Shown: positions 28,694 to 38,165 of the stretch, piece after piece | Layout: each line of letters opens with the position of its first letter | How positions within the stretch are numbered: the stretch's first letter is position 1 | NCBI GenBank assembly: GCA_902810705.1 | Contig: CADDYU010000009.1 | Coordinates: 1 to 51,812, forward strand | Direction: 5' to 3' | Length of the DNA: 51,812 nucleotides | From: Methylococcaceae bacterium | GTDB taxonomy: Bacteria; Pseudomonadota; Gammaproteobacteria; Methylococcales; Methylococcaceae | The notes under the pieces: model-generated | Told to the model about the DNA's origin: nothing | The model's input: only the letters and a program-made list of their open reading frames with translations | The model's database searches: none | Position numbers and translations under genes: made by a program

Positions 28694-28716
28694 CTAGCCC
28701 TATCTCCTCCAAGAAT

Positions 28717-29709
28717 TCACCTAGCATAAATCTGATCGAAAATCCCGCCGTTGGCGAAATGCTTCTTGTACGCGTCGGCCCAGCTTCCGGCGATCTCCTC
28801 CACGGTCAGCAATTTTATCGGGGGAAAGAACGATCGCGTCTCTTCCGCGATAGTCGGGGAATTCGGCCGGAAATAATGCTTGGCGATGAGGCGCTGGGCG
28901 TCGTCCGACCAGAGCTGTCGGAGATAGGCCTCGGCGATCTGCCGCGTGCCCTTGCGGTCGACGACCTTTTCCACCACGGCGACCGGGGCGTCGGCGGCGA
29001 TACTGACGGAGGGGATCACGACGTCGAAATCGTTGGGATTGATCTTCCTGGCGATCAAATTGACCTCGTTCTCGAAGGTCAGCAGCACATCGCCGATGTC
29101 GCGCTCGACGAAGGTCGTGGTGGCGGCTCGCCCTCCGGTGTCGAGCACCGGCACCCGCCAGAAAAGCTCCTTGACGTAATCTCGGGCCTCGGCTTCCTGC
29201 CGATTTTTGCCGTAAGCGTATCCCCAGGCGGCCAAATAGCTGTAGCGTCCGTTTCCCGAGGTTTTGGGATTCGGGATGATCGGTTTCACGTCGTTCTTGA
29301 TCAGATCGCTCCAGTCCTTGATGGTCTTGGGATTGCCCTTCCGCACCAAAAACACGATGGGGGAGCTGTAGGGCGCACTGTTGTTGGGAAAGCGGGAGCG
29401 CCAGTCCTTGGCGACCAGCCCGCCTCTTTCGTACAGAACATCGATGTCCGTGGGCTGATTCATGGTGACGACATCGGCCTCCAAGCCGTCGATCACGGCG
29501 CGCGCCTGCTTGCTGGAGCCGCCGTGAGACTGCTGGATGGTGAGCGTCTCGCCGGTTTTATCACGCCAATACTTCACGAAGAACGGGTTGTATTCGCCAT
29601 AAAATTCGCGCGTGACATCATAGGAGGCGTTGAGAATCGACTTGGCGGCGCTCGCCGGCGCCGAAAACCAAATCGACAAAATCAAAAAGCCCAGAGTTCG
29701 TCTCATCAT
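28717..29709 (-). CDS. sbp: Periplasmic sulfate-binding protein of a sulfate ABC transporter
   Basis: A 330-residue periplasmic binding protein with a signal peptide (LILSIWFSAPASAA). The features of the sulfate/thiosulfate family are present: LNASYDVTREFYGEYN, QQSHGGSSKQARAV, IPNPKTSGNGRYSYLAAWGYA and LLTFENEV. It would deliver sulfate to CysTWA, but no permease or ATPase genes are in the window. The IS lies 23 bases beyond its stop and may have separated it from downstream genes. Could be named cysP or sbp; sequence alone does not separate them. Confidence 0.93.
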   Translation of the reverse strand: MMRRTLGFLILSIWFSAPASAAKSILNASYDVTREFYGEYNPFFVKYWRDKTGETLTIQQSHGGSSKQARAVIDGLEADVVTMNQPTDIDVLYERGGLVAKDWRSRFPNNSAPYSSPIVFLVRKGNPKTIKDWSDLIKNDVKPIIPNPKTSGNGRYSYLAAWGYAYGKNRQEAEARDYVKELFWRVPVLDTGGRAATTTFVERDIGDVLLTFENEVNLIARKINPNDFDVVIPSVSIAADAPVAVVEKVVDRKGTRQIAEAYLRQLWSDDAQRLIAKHYFRPNSPTIAEETRSFFPPIKLLTVEEIAGSWADAYKKHFANGGIFDQIYAR

Positions 29710-30243
29710 GGAAATATCGTCTCCTTCGGATTAATTGTATTGCCGATCAAAAACGGTAAAACCTACTTTTCCACTCCCCCTTCGCGCCGGGTTCCTCGAA
29801 AGTCTCCCTAGCAACAGCTTGCCAACAGATTCCGGACAGAGCGCGGGAATCTTTCGCCGCTACTCTCTCTGGCGCGGACCCGAAAGCGTTCGTTGCCGAT
29901 CTCTCGGATTTCTCCCTCTATAAAAAATAGGAACGAGCGAGACCGCAGGGGGTTCCTGCCCCAAGAGGCAACCCTAAGGCGGCGCCCTAACGAGCGCCGC
30001 TTGTTGGCGTTAACACTGAGGCAAAATCCGCTCCATCTCGGCGGCTTGCAGCTTGTCCTCTGAATCGGCCACCTCGGACGGGCTTGCTTTCCCGCGGCTC
30101 CGGGTACACATTAGCGCGCCATGCTTGCCGAAGGTTCGTAAAAACATTTTTCAAGCCTGTCCCATGAACCGCAAAATCCCCCCAATCACCCAAGACAAGC
30201 GGCCTCTCCGGATAAGCCATAAAGTCATCGATGCGGAGGCGCC
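29710..30243. other. Divergent intergenic region, no gene seen
   Basis: About 530 bases between the minus-strand sulfate-binding gene and the plus-strand permease. It should hold both promoters, but I cannot point to a convincing -35/-10 pair. Short frames inside it look like chance. Confidence 0.5.
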
Positions 30244-31668
30244 TTGACCCATTCCAGCCACGAAAAGGCGCCCGAGCTTCATCGGGTGCTCGGGCCCCTG
30301 GCCGCCAGCGCGATTCTGGCGGGCACCGTCATCGGCACCGGCATTTTTCTGGTGCCCTCCACGATCGCCCGCGAGGTCGGCTCGGTAAGTCTGGTGTTCC
30401 TAATCTGGGCGATCGGCGCGCTGCTGTCGCTGACCGGCGCCCTGACCTATGCCGAACTCGGCGCCACCCTGCCGGCGGCCGGCGGCGAATACGTTTTTCT
30501 GCGCCGCGCCTACGGGCCCTTGTGGGGCTTCCTCTTTGGCTGGCAGCAGGTGGTCATCGGCAAGACCGGCTCGATCGCCAGCATCGCCATCGCGTTCGCC
30601 CTATTTCTCGGCTACTTCGTTGCCGGCCTGGACCAGGATATCGTGCGCCTCGAGCCTCTGGGCGCAATCTGGCGAATCACCGGCCTTCAGCTTACGGCCA
30701 TCGCGGGCATCGCCCTGCTCACGGCCGTCAACACGGCCGGCGTGGCCTTGGGAGGCGCCGTGCAAAGCTTTCTGACGGTGCTCAAGGTCGGAGCCATCCT
30801 GGTACTGGCCGCCCTGGTGCTCGGCAGTGGCCGTGGCTCCTGGAGCCATTTTCACGTCCCGGCTGAACCTGTCACCCACAGCTTTACCGATCGCGTGGCC
30901 GGCTTCGGGGCAGCCTTGGCCGCGGCCTTGTGGGCCTATGACGGCTGGAACGCCATCACCCTGGTCGGCGCGGAAATCCGCAATCCACGCCGGACCATTC
31001 CGCGGGTGCTGGTTCTGGGCGTGCTGGCGGTGGCCCTGGTCTACATGTTCACCAATTTGGCTTATTTCTACGCCCTGCCCTTCGAGGCGGTGAAGCAATC
31101 GGAGCGGGTCGCCCAGCATGCGGCGCAAGCGGTCCTCGGAGATTGGGGCGGCACGGCCTTGACCCTCGCGGCGCTGGTTTCCACCCTGGCCACCCTGAAC
31201 GGCTCCATTCTCACCGGCGCGCGGGTGGCCTACGCCATGGCCCGAGACGGCCTGTTCTTCCGCCCGGTGGCCGATCTGCATCCAGCCTACCGGACGCCGG
31301 CCAGGGCGCTGGGGCTGCAAGCCTTGCTGGCCTCCGGCCTGATCCTGCTGTTCGGGCGGGACAAGGCCGCCTTCGAGCGACTGTTCGACTACGCCTTGTT
31401 CGGCACCTGGGGCTTTTACGGGCTCACCGTGCTGTCGGTGATCGCGCTGCGCTACCGGCACCCCGAATTGCCGCGCCCTTATCTCACCCTGGGCTATCCC
31501 TGGATTCCCTTGATTTTCGCCACCGTCGCCGTCCTGTTTTGTCTCAGCATCGCGCTTAGGCGACCTTACGAAACGGGATTTGGGCTGATGCTTTTGGCCA
31601 CGGGTCTGCCATTTTATTATTTCTGGCGGCGGAATCGGGCGCCCTCCCCGGCCTCAGGAGCGGAATAG
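30244..31668 (+). CDS. APC-family amino acid permease
   Basis: A 474-residue transporter with about 12 membrane helices. The first helix has the APC substrate motif GTVIGTGIFLVPS, and YAELGATLPAAGGEYVFLRR is the conserved loop after helix 2. Substrates are amino acids or related compounds; the specificity is not visible. TTG 30244 is the likely start since GGAGG lies about six bases before it. Upstream neighbour sbp is divergent. Confidence 0.9.
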   Translation: MTHSSHEKAPELHRVLGPLAASAILAGTVIGTGIFLVPSTIAREVGSVSLVFLIWAIGALLSLTGALTYAELGATLPAAGGEYVFLRRAYGPLWGFLFGWQQVVIGKTGSIASIAIAFALFLGYFVAGLDQDIVRLEPLGAIWRITGLQLTAIAGIALLTAVNTAGVALGGAVQSFLTVLKVGAILVLAALVLGSGRGSWSHFHVPAEPVTHSFTDRVAGFGAALAAALWAYDGWNAITLVGAEIRNPRRTIPRVLVLGVLAVALVYMFTNLAYFYALPFEAVKQSERVAQHAAQAVLGDWGGTALTLAALVSTLATLNGSILTGARVAYAMARDGLFFRPVADLHPAYRTPARALGLQALLASGLILLFGRDKAAFERLFDYALFGTWGFYGLTVLSVIALRYRHPELPRPYLTLGYPWIPLIFATVAVLFCLSIALRRPYETGFGLMLLATGLPFYYFWRRNRAPSPASGAE

Positions 31669-31783
31669 CCTGGGAATCGGTCGAATAAGGCAGGCCGATC
31701 CGCATGACCGTCCTCTGGACGGCGCGAATCCATGGCATGTTCAGAGGACCTAACCACTAACCAATAATTTTCCGCCACGCATT

Positions 31784-33211
31784 ATGGGACAGGAAATCGG
31801 CAAAGCACATTTCTCCGAGGCGGAGTTCAAGCGGTTCGGCGATTGCCTGCGCGATGAGACCCAGCGGCTCGCCCGCGCGATCCGGGAGAGCCGGTGCTCG
31901 TCCGAGGGCCCCATCACGGGCATCGAATTGGAGGCATGGCTGGTGGATGCCCACATGAATCCCGCGCCGCGCAATGCCGAGTTCCTCGCCGCTTTGGACG
32001 ACCGAATGGCCTGCCCGGAACTGGCCCGGTTCAACGTGGAATTCAACACCCACCCGCTCGGGCTCAAAGCCGCGGTGCTGTCCGAATTGCATGCAGCTCT
32101 CGAGGGTATCTGGACCAAGGCCGGCCAGACGGCGGAATCCCTGGGCATCCATCTTCTCGCCGTCGGCATCTTGCCCACCGTCCGGGAAGCCGTGCTGAAT
32201 CTGAGCCATATGTCCGCCATGAACCGGTTCCGCGCCTTGAACGAGCAAATTTTCGAAGCCCGGCAGCGGCAGCCGTTGAAGCTGGAAATTTCCGGGCACG
32301 AGCATCTGGCGAGCTTGCATGACGATGTGATGCTGGAAGCCGCCGCCACGTCCTTTCAAATCCATCTGCAGGTGCCGCAGGATTCGGTGCCGAGATATTA
32401 CAACGCGGCGATTCTGGCCTCGGCGCCGGTGGTGGGCGTGGCGGCGAACTCGCCTTTCCTGTTCGGCAAGGATCTTTGGGCGGAAACCCGCATCCCGCTG
32501 TTCGAGCAGGCGGTGGATGCGGGCGGTTTCCAGGGCGCTTCCCGGGGGCCTTTGCATCGGGTGAGTTTCGGCACGGGATACGCTCAGCACAGCATCGCCG
32601 AGGTGTTCGAGGAAAATCTCGACCATTTTCCGGTGCTGCTGCCCATCGCGTCGGATACGCCGCCGGATCAGTTCGGTCACCTGCGCCTGCACAACGGCAC
32701 CATCTGGCGCTGGAACCGGGCCGTGGTGGGCTTCGATCCGAACAGCACTCCCCATGTCCGCATCGAGCATCGCGTCATTCCGGCGGGCCCGAGCCTCGTG
32801 GACATGATCGCCAACGCGGCGCTCTTCTATGGGCTCGCCGAGAGTTTCGCGACGCGGGGTCTGGAGCGCGAGATTCCCTTCGCGCTCGCCAAGGACAATT
32901 TCTATCAGGCGGCGCGCCATGGCTTGAACGCCAGTGTGGCCTGGCCTAGCGGCGATAAACGGCGGCTGGGCGCCTGGCTGCTGGATGAACTCTTGCCCGA
33001 GGCCGAGGCCGGGCTGCGACGGCTGCGGCTGGACGAGGCGGACATCTGCCGCTATCTTGGCATCATCGAGCGGCGCGCCGTCTCGGGGCGGACCGGCAGC
33101 GAATGGCAGCGCCGCTTCATCGCCCGGCATCCGAAGGACTTCACCGCTCTGACCCGCGAATACCTGAACCTGCAACGCACTGGAGAACCCGTACATCAAT
33201 GGCCGCTGTGA
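31784..33211 (+). CDS. Glutamate-cysteine ligase family (GCS2-like) carboxylate-amine ligase
   Basis: A 475-residue ATP-grasp-like/GCS2-type ligase. The start region GPITGIELEAWLVDAHMNPAPRN, the segment FNVEFNTHP and the later ATSFQIHLQVP, ANSPFLFGKDLW and VRIEHRVIPAGPS resemble the glutamate-cysteine ligase 2 fold. It probably joins an amino acid or amine to a carboxylate, but it need not make gamma-glutamylcysteine. ATG 31784 has no clear binding site. The next gene overlaps its stop. Confidence 0.8.
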   Translation: MGQEIGKAHFSEAEFKRFGDCLRDETQRLARAIRESRCSSEGPITGIELEAWLVDAHMNPAPRNAEFLAALDDRMACPELARFNVEFNTHPLGLKAAVLSELHAALEGIWTKAGQTAESLGIHLLAVGILPTVREAVLNLSHMSAMNRFRALNEQIFEARQRQPLKLEISGHEHLASLHDDVMLEAAATSFQIHLQVPQDSVPRYYNAAILASAPVVGVAANSPFLFGKDLWAETRIPLFEQAVDAGGFQGASRGPLHRVSFGTGYAQHSIAEVFEENLDHFPVLLPIASDTPPDQFGHLRLHNGTIWRWNRAVVGFDPNSTPHVRIEHRVIPAGPSLVDMIANAALFYGLAESFATRGLEREIPFALAKDNFYQAARHGLNASVAWPSGDKRRLGAWLLDELLPEAEAGLRRLRLDEADICRYLGIIERRAVSGRTGSEWQRRFIARHPKDFTALTREYLNLQRTGEPVHQWPL

Positions 33212-34296
33212 TGCCCGCCACCCGCCCCCTTGAGTTGGACACTCTGCCCGAGGGCCTGCTGGACGTTTCCGCCGATCGCCTGCACACCCTTCTGCCGCGT
33301 CCCACGCTCATCCATTTGCCCGGCCGGCAGGATAAGCCCCTCTTCGTCTCGGTCCTCCTACACGGCAACGAGACCACCGGCTTGGAAGCGGTTCAACAGG
33401 TGCTGAGAAAATACGCCACGCGACCCCTGCCCCGGGCCTTGTCCATCTTCTTCGGCAACATCGAGGCCGCTAGGCACGGGCATCGCCGCTTGGAGGGCCA
33501 GCCGGATTTCAATAGGGTTTGGCCGGGGACACGTCACGAGCCCTGCACCGAGACGGCGCTGATGGCTTTCGTCACCGAAACGATGGCCCGGCGGCGGGCC
33601 TTCGCCAGCGTTGACATCCACAACAATACCGGCCTGAATCCCCATTACGCCTGCGTCAATCGGCTAGAGCCCCAGTTTCTCCAATTGGCGTCCTTGTTCG
33701 GGAGGCTGGTGATCTATTTCACCCATCCGAAAGGCACCCAAGCCGCCGCCCTCGCCGCCGTATGCCCGGCGGTGACATTGGAATGCGGCAAGCCCGGGCA
33801 CCGGCGCGGCGCCGAACATGCCTCCGAATTTCTAGAGGCCTGCCTGCACCTGACGGAAATTCCGGATCATCCAGTCGCTTCCGAAGCCATTGATCTTTAC
33901 CATACGGTCGCCCAGATTACGGTGCGCGAGGACTGCGCGTTCGGGTTCGATAACAGCGCTCGGGATCTACGGTTGGGGAACGATCTCGATCACCTGAACT
34001 TCACCGATCTCGCCGCCGGCACGACGCTGGGCACCCTCGGAAACGGGCTTCGCCGGCTTCCCATCCAGGCTTTTGATGAAACCGGGCGGGATGTAGCCAA
34101 CGATTATTTCGCAATTCGCGATGGCCAATTGGTGTTGAAAAAAAACGTAATGCCTTCCATGCTGACCCTGGACGAGCAAATCATCCGGCAGGATTGCCTC
34201 GGCTATCTGATGGAACGGATCACGCCCGAGTGGAGCAATGCGCGTAACGCAAGAGCCCACATGAGTTCAGCCGCGCCCCAAAAACATGGAGGGTGA
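33199..34296 (+). CDS. AstE/aspartoacylase-type zinc hydrolase (M14 family)
   Basis: A 365-residue zinc carboxypeptidase-fold enzyme. LLHGNETTGLEAV gives the HxxE zinc pair and VDIHNNTGLNPHY the third His; the N-acyl amino acid hydrolase pattern of succinylglutamate desuccinylase/aspartoacylase fits. ATG 33199 overlaps the ligase gene by 13 bases; ATG 33211 overlaps its stop as TGATG and may be the real start. The tight coupling implies a shared pathway with the upstream ligase: one forms an amide bond, the other cleaves one. Confidence 0.82.
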   Translation: MAAVMPATRPLELDTLPEGLLDVSADRLHTLLPRPTLIHLPGRQDKPLFVSVLLHGNETTGLEAVQQVLRKYATRPLPRALSIFFGNIEAARHGHRRLEGQPDFNRVWPGTRHEPCTETALMAFVTETMARRRAFASVDIHNNTGLNPHYACVNRLEPQFLQLASLFGRLVIYFTHPKGTQAAALAAVCPAVTLECGKPGHRRGAEHASEFLEACLHLTEIPDHPVASEAIDLYHTVAQITVREDCAFGFDNSARDLRLGNDLDHLNFTDLAAGTTLGTLGNGLRRLPIQAFDETGRDVANDYFAIRDGQLVLKKNVMPSMLTLDEQIIRQDCLGYLMERITPEWSNARNARAHMSSAAPQKHGG

Positions 34297-34413
34297 TGGG
34301 GGAATTCGGAAAGTCGGCTGCAACTTCGGGCATTGAGATCAGTCTCTTAGATGCCCTGGCTTGGGCAGCGCGCGGGCGATTCAACTTACAACAATACCCT
34401 TCGAGGAGGAACT

Positions 34414-34710
34414 ATGATTGGCGGCATCGTCGCGATATTGATTGCCTATTGGTTCTATCGCAGCGCGGAGGCGCGCGGTCTGCCCGCTTTCCAGTGGGCG
34501 TTCGCGGGGCTCATCGCGTACTACATTCCGAATTTTATCTGGAGCCTTATGGTCGCTAAGCCCTGGATCAATTCGCTCCACGCCCAAAATGGAACGGCGA
34601 TGGCCACCGTTTTGGGCTTTTCGTCGGTTTTCGTCGGGGCTCTCGTGGCCTTCCTAGTTCATGTGTTTTTACTGCGGAAAGCCCCCACGTCGGTCACCCT
34701 CGATCGATAG
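34414..34710 (+). CDS. Small membrane protein of unknown function
   Basis: 98 residues with two or three helices (about 3-17, 26-46 and 66-86) and a short charged tail. ATG 34414 is preceded by the strong site GAGGAGGA. It follows the zinc hydrolase gene by about 120 bases and ends at a strong terminator. I do not recognise the family; it may be the third gene of the ligase-hydrolase unit. Confidence 0.75.
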   Translation: MIGGIVAILIAYWFYRSAEARGLPAFQWAFAGLIAYYIPNFIWSLMVAKPWINSLHAQNGTAMATVLGFSSVFVGALVAFLVHVFLLRKAPTSVTLDR

Positions 34711-34717
34711 GCCACAA

Positions 34718-34755
34718 AAAACGCGCTATGGGCGAATCGTCCCATAGCGCGTTTT
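34718..34755. terminator. Bidirectional terminator
   Basis: A perfect 15-bp stem, AAAACGCGCTATGGG with CCCATAGCGCGTTTT, and an eight-base loop. It separates the plus-strand small membrane gene from the minus-strand peroxiredoxin gene. Confidence 0.92.
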
Positions 34756-34794
34756 GGTATCGAAAACGTTGGAGTTTCTAAGGATTTTCGGCCT

Positions 34795-35400
34795 TTACAG
34801 CCGTTCCGAATGTTCGCTGAGGAAAGACGCCACGCCTTCCGCGGTGGGCGAAAAGCCCTTCTGACCCTTGTTCCAGCCGGCCGGGCAGACTTCACCATGC
34901 TCTTCAACAAACTGCAGGGCATCGACGACGCGGAGAAGTTCGTCGAAGTTGCGGCCCAGAGGCAGATCGTTCACCACCTGATGACGGACGATGCCGCTCC
35001 TATCGATGAGGAAAGTGCCGCGGTACGCCACCGACGCGCCCTCTGCTTCCACATCGTACGCCTTGCAAATCGCGTGGCTGATATCCGCGATCAAGGTGTA
35101 GCCGACCGGACCGATACCGCCCTTGTCCACGGGGGTATTGCGCCAAGCGGAATGGGTGAACTGAGAATCCACGGACACGCCCAGAACTTCCACATTGCGG
35201 TTCTTGAATTCGGCCAGGCGATGGTTCAGCGCGATCAGCTCCGTCGGGCAAACGAAGGTGAAGTCCAAAGGATAAAAGACGATCGCCACGTATTTGCCCT
35301 GGGTCTGTTCGGACAAGGTGTAGCTCTCCACGATGCTGCCGTCGCCGAGCACGGCGGCGGCGGTGAAATCAGGGGCTGGTTTACCGACTAGTACGCTCAT
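34795..35400 (-). CDS. Typical 2-Cys peroxiredoxin (AhpC/TSA)
   Basis: A 201-residue thiol peroxidase that reduces H2O2 and organic peroxides. The peroxidatic Cys51 is in FYPLDFTFVCPTE and the resolving Cys is in HGEVCPAGWNKG near residue 172. The length and the intact C-terminal helix are those of typical 2-Cys enzymes. It stands alone between terminators and the aroG gene. Confidence 0.95.
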   Translation of the reverse strand: MSVLVGKPAPDFTAAAVLGDGSIVESYTLSEQTQGKYVAIVFYPLDFTFVCPTELIALNHRLAEFKNRNVEVLGVSVDSQFTHSAWRNTPVDKGGIGPVGYTLIADISHAICKAYDVEAEGASVAYRGTFLIDRSGIVRHQVVNDLPLGRNFDELLRVVDALQFVEEHGEVCPAGWNKGQKGFSPTAEGVASFLSEHSERL

Positions 35401-35554
35401 CTTAAGGTCTCCTTATCGTTAAAGCCATGTCAGAGAATTGGCCATTCGACCCGTAATATTTTCCACGGTTCGAACAAGATCCGAAGCGAAAAATCGAGCG
35501 AGCGATTCTACACAAAATCAGTTGGAAATACCCACATGGTCATTGGATCGTGGC

Positions 35555-36664
35555 CTAAAGTTCCCGAGGCCCTGTCCGCCGGCGGCGTTGCACCACGGCC
35601 TGCGCCAGGTTTTCCAGCAAGGCTTCGCTGTCGTCCCAGCCGATACAGGCATCGGTAATGCTGACGCCGTAGGCCAGGGCCTTGCCCGGTTCCAGCTTCT
35701 GATGGCCGGGATTGAGATGGCTCTCGATCATGACGCCGAAAATCCGTCGGTCGCCCGCCGCGATCTGTTCACCCACGTCCCGGCCCACCTGAATCTGGCG
35801 TTGGTAGTCCTTCAGGCTGTTGGCATGACTGAAGTCGATCATGACGTTGGGCGGCAATCCCGCCCCTTTCAAGGCCTCGGCCACCGCGTTCACGCTGTCC
35901 GCACCATAGTTCGGCTGCTTGCCGCCGCGCAGGATGATATGGCTGTCCTCGTTACCGGTGGTGGAAAAAATGGCCGAGTGGCCGGCCTTGGTCAGGGACA
36001 GAAAGTGATGCGGGCGCCGCGCCGCGCCGATGGCGTCGATGGCCACCTTGAAGCCGCCATCGGTGGCGTTCTTGAAACCGACCGGACAGGAGAGGCCCGA
36101 GGCCAACTCCCGATGCACCTGGCTCTCCGTGGTACGGGCGCCAATGGCGCCCCAGGCGATGAGATCGGAGACGTATTGCGGAGTGATGAGGTCCAGGTAT
36201 TCCGTGGCCGCCGGCAGGCCCAGTTCGTTCAGGTCGAGCAGGAGTTTCCGGGCCAGCCGCAAGCCCTTGTTGATGTTGAAGCTTTCATCCAGATCGGGGT
36301 CGTTGATCAGCCCCTTCCAGCCGACCGTGGTGCGCGGCTTCTCGAAATACACCCGCATGACGATAAGCAGTTCGCCATCCAAGCGGCGCTTGACTTCCAG
36401 AAGGCGGCGCGCGTACTCGACCGCAGCCTCGGGATCGTGGATGGAGCAGGGCCCGATAATGACCAGCAGCCGATCGTCCTCGCCCGAAAGAAGGCCATGA
36501 ATCCCCTGTCGCGCCCGCAACGTCGTCAAGGCCGCTTTTTGAGTGATGGGAAACTCCTCGTGGACATCACGCGGTGGTATGACCTCCTTGATTTCACGGA
36601 TGCGTAAATCGTCCGTGTTGTACCGGTTGTGGGTGACCGCCACCATGTCAGGCAGATCTTTCAT
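35555..36664 (-). CDS. aroG: 3-deoxy-7-phosphoheptulonate synthase (DAHP synthase, class I)
   Basis: First enzyme of the shikimate pathway, joining phosphoenolpyruvate and erythrose-4-phosphate. The 369-residue product has the class I motifs VIIGPCSIHDP, RVYFEKPRTTVGWKGL, GARTTESQVHRELASGLS and MIDFSHANS. It is of the AroF/G/H type with an N-terminal regulatory extension; which aromatic amino acid inhibits it cannot be told here. ATG 36664. Confidence 0.95.
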   Translation of the reverse strand: MKDLPDMVAVTHNRYNTDDLRIREIKEVIPPRDVHEEFPITQKAALTTLRARQGIHGLLSGEDDRLLVIIGPCSIHDPEAAVEYARRLLEVKRRLDGELLIVMRVYFEKPRTTVGWKGLINDPDLDESFNINKGLRLARKLLLDLNELGLPAATEYLDLITPQYVSDLIAWGAIGARTTESQVHRELASGLSCPVGFKNATDGGFKVAIDAIGAARRPHHFLSLTKAGHSAIFSTTGNEDSHIILRGGKQPNYGADSVNAVAEALKGAGLPPNVMIDFSHANSLKDYQRQIQVGRDVGEQIAAGDRRIFGVMIESHLNPGHQKLEPGKALAYGVSITDACIGWDDSEALLENLAQAVVQRRRRTGPREL

Positions 36665-36780
36665 AGGCTATCTTCCGCTTGATTTGTCCTTGGCCGCAAA
36701 GTTCTTGGCCTGAAATAATATCCGAAAAGACTAAATATTTTACTCCGACGGCATGAGATTGCTACCCGCCAATCTCCGCC

Positions 36781-37962
36781 GTGCTTCCACACGACCGTCC
36801 TCGCTCATCCTTGAACCGCCAAATCTCAGTGAAAGCCATCGCCACAACCGCTGTTCTTGTGTCCCGCCATGCCTTCGTTCTGGCCTGCTGGCTGATATGG
36901 ATAGGCGTCACGGCTTTTCCCGAATCGCTGTCCCCGGCCTCGGGGCTAATCGCGATCGCCTCCGCCACCCTGATTTTCATCGCGATGCTGGGCTGCGTAT
37001 TCGCGGTGGTCCGGCACGCCGATCATTTGGCGGAACTCCTTGGAGAGCCCTTCGGGACCTTGGTACTGACGCTTACCGCAAGCGCCATCGAAGTCAGCTT
37101 GATGTTGATGATCATGCTGACGGGACGGCAGAATCCAACCTTGCTGCGCGACACGGTGTTCGCGACCCTGATGGTGGTGTTGAACGGCCTGGTGGGAATT
37201 TCCCTAACGGCGGGCGGCTGGCATCATCTGGAACAATCTTTCAATTTGCGCGGCGCGCTCTCGTTTCTTCACTTGATCGCGCCGCTGTCGCTGGTCTTGC
37301 TGGTCATTCCCAATTATACCCATTCAGCTTCGGCGTCGACCCTCGCGCCTCAGCAGGAAGCCTTCCTCGGCGCGCTGTGCGTCGTAGTCTACGGCTTGTT
37401 CCTGCTGCTCCAGAGCACCCGGCACAAGTCCCTGTTCGATCATCCCCTTCAAGACCGGGAGGATTCCACGCTCGAGACAACGCCGTTCCACCCGCTTCCC
37501 GCAAGCCAAGGCGCCCTTCTCCGCTCGACCGTCGGCTTGATTCTGGCGATTGTCCCTATCATCCTGCTGGCCGAGCATTTGGGCGGCTTCATCGACTTCG
37601 GCATCGAGACGCTGCATGCCCCGGCGGCGCTCGGTGGTTTGATCGTGGCGGGACTGGTCCTCGCGCCGGAGGGCTTGAGCGCTTATCGGGCGGCCTTAGC
37701 CGATCGCATGCAGCGGGCGGTGAATATCTGCTTCGGCTCGACGCTGTCCACTGTCGCCCTGACCGTTCCCGCCGTGCTCATCGGAGCGGGAATGCAAGGG
37801 CATGCCTTGATGTTGGGGTTGGATGGCGTCAATACCACCTTGCTCTACGCGACCTTGTTCATCTCCTTGATCACCCTCGCGAGCGGCCGCGCCAACCTGT
37901 TACAAGGCGAGGTGCACCTGATGCTGTTCATCAGCTATTTGTTCTTCATTTTCTATCCCTGA
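36781..37962 (+). CDS. CaCA-family calcium/cation:proton antiporter (ChaA-like)
   Basis: A 393-residue membrane protein with about 11 helices. GEPFGTLVLTLTASAIEVSLM and APEGLSAYRAALADRMQRAV...GSTLSTVALTVP are the two alpha-repeats of the CaCA family, with the conserved acidic residues of ChaA-type Ca2+/H+ or Na+/H+ exchangers. The GTG at 36781 gives a polar N-terminus; GTG 36829 in frame would begin just before the first helix and is also possible. Confidence 0.87.
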   Translation: MLPHDRPRSSLNRQISVKAIATTAVLVSRHAFVLACWLIWIGVTAFPESLSPASGLIAIASATLIFIAMLGCVFAVVRHADHLAELLGEPFGTLVLTLTASAIEVSLMLMIMLTGRQNPTLLRDTVFATLMVVLNGLVGISLTAGGWHHLEQSFNLRGALSFLHLIAPLSLVLLVIPNYTHSASASTLAPQQEAFLGALCVVVYGLFLLLQSTRHKSLFDHPLQDREDSTLETTPFHPLPASQGALLRSTVGLILAIVPIILLAEHLGGFIDFGIETLHAPAALGGLIVAGLVLAPEGLSAYRAALADRMQRAVNICFGSTLSTVALTVPAVLIGAGMQGHALMLGLDGVNTTLLYATLFISLITLASGRANLLQGEVHLMLFISYLFFIFYP

Positions 37963-38000
37963 TTCATCGTTTGAAACTAGGGATCCAAACAAGCCAAAAG

Positions 38001-38029
38001 CTGACAGGCACGGGCGGGTCCTTTATAAT
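38001..38029 (+). promoter_or_regulatory. Sigma-70 promoter of tRNA-Ser
   Basis: CTGACA (38001-38006, five of six -35 bases) and TATAAT (38024-38029, perfect -10) stand 17 bases apart, just before the tRNA, so the tRNA is likely transcribed on its own. Confidence 0.8.
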
Positions 38030-38040
38030 GTGCGGCTCTT

Positions 38041-38131
38041 GGAGAGGTGGCCGAGTGGTCGAAGGCGCACGACTGGAAATCGTGTATACGGCAAAACCGT
38101 ATCGAGGGTTCGAATCCCTCTCTCTCCGCCA
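38041..38131 (+). tRNA. tRNA-Ser(GGA)
   Basis: A 91-base tRNA with encoded CCA. The acceptor GGAGAGG pairs with TCTCTCC (one G-U), the anticodon loop CTGGAAA gives anticodon GGA at 38075-38077, and the long variable arm of serine tRNAs (TATACGGCAAAACCGTATC) follows. The T-arm GAGGGTTCGAATCCCTC is perfect. It reads UCC and UCU codons. Confidence 0.97.
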
Positions 38132-38165
38132 ATTGAAAGCCTGGAGAAGTCCGCCAAAATCCGAG

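Noticed and set aside
31757..33199. 480-codon minus-strand frame opposite the GCS2-like ligase
   Set aside because: Antisense mirror with biased Arg/Gln/His content.
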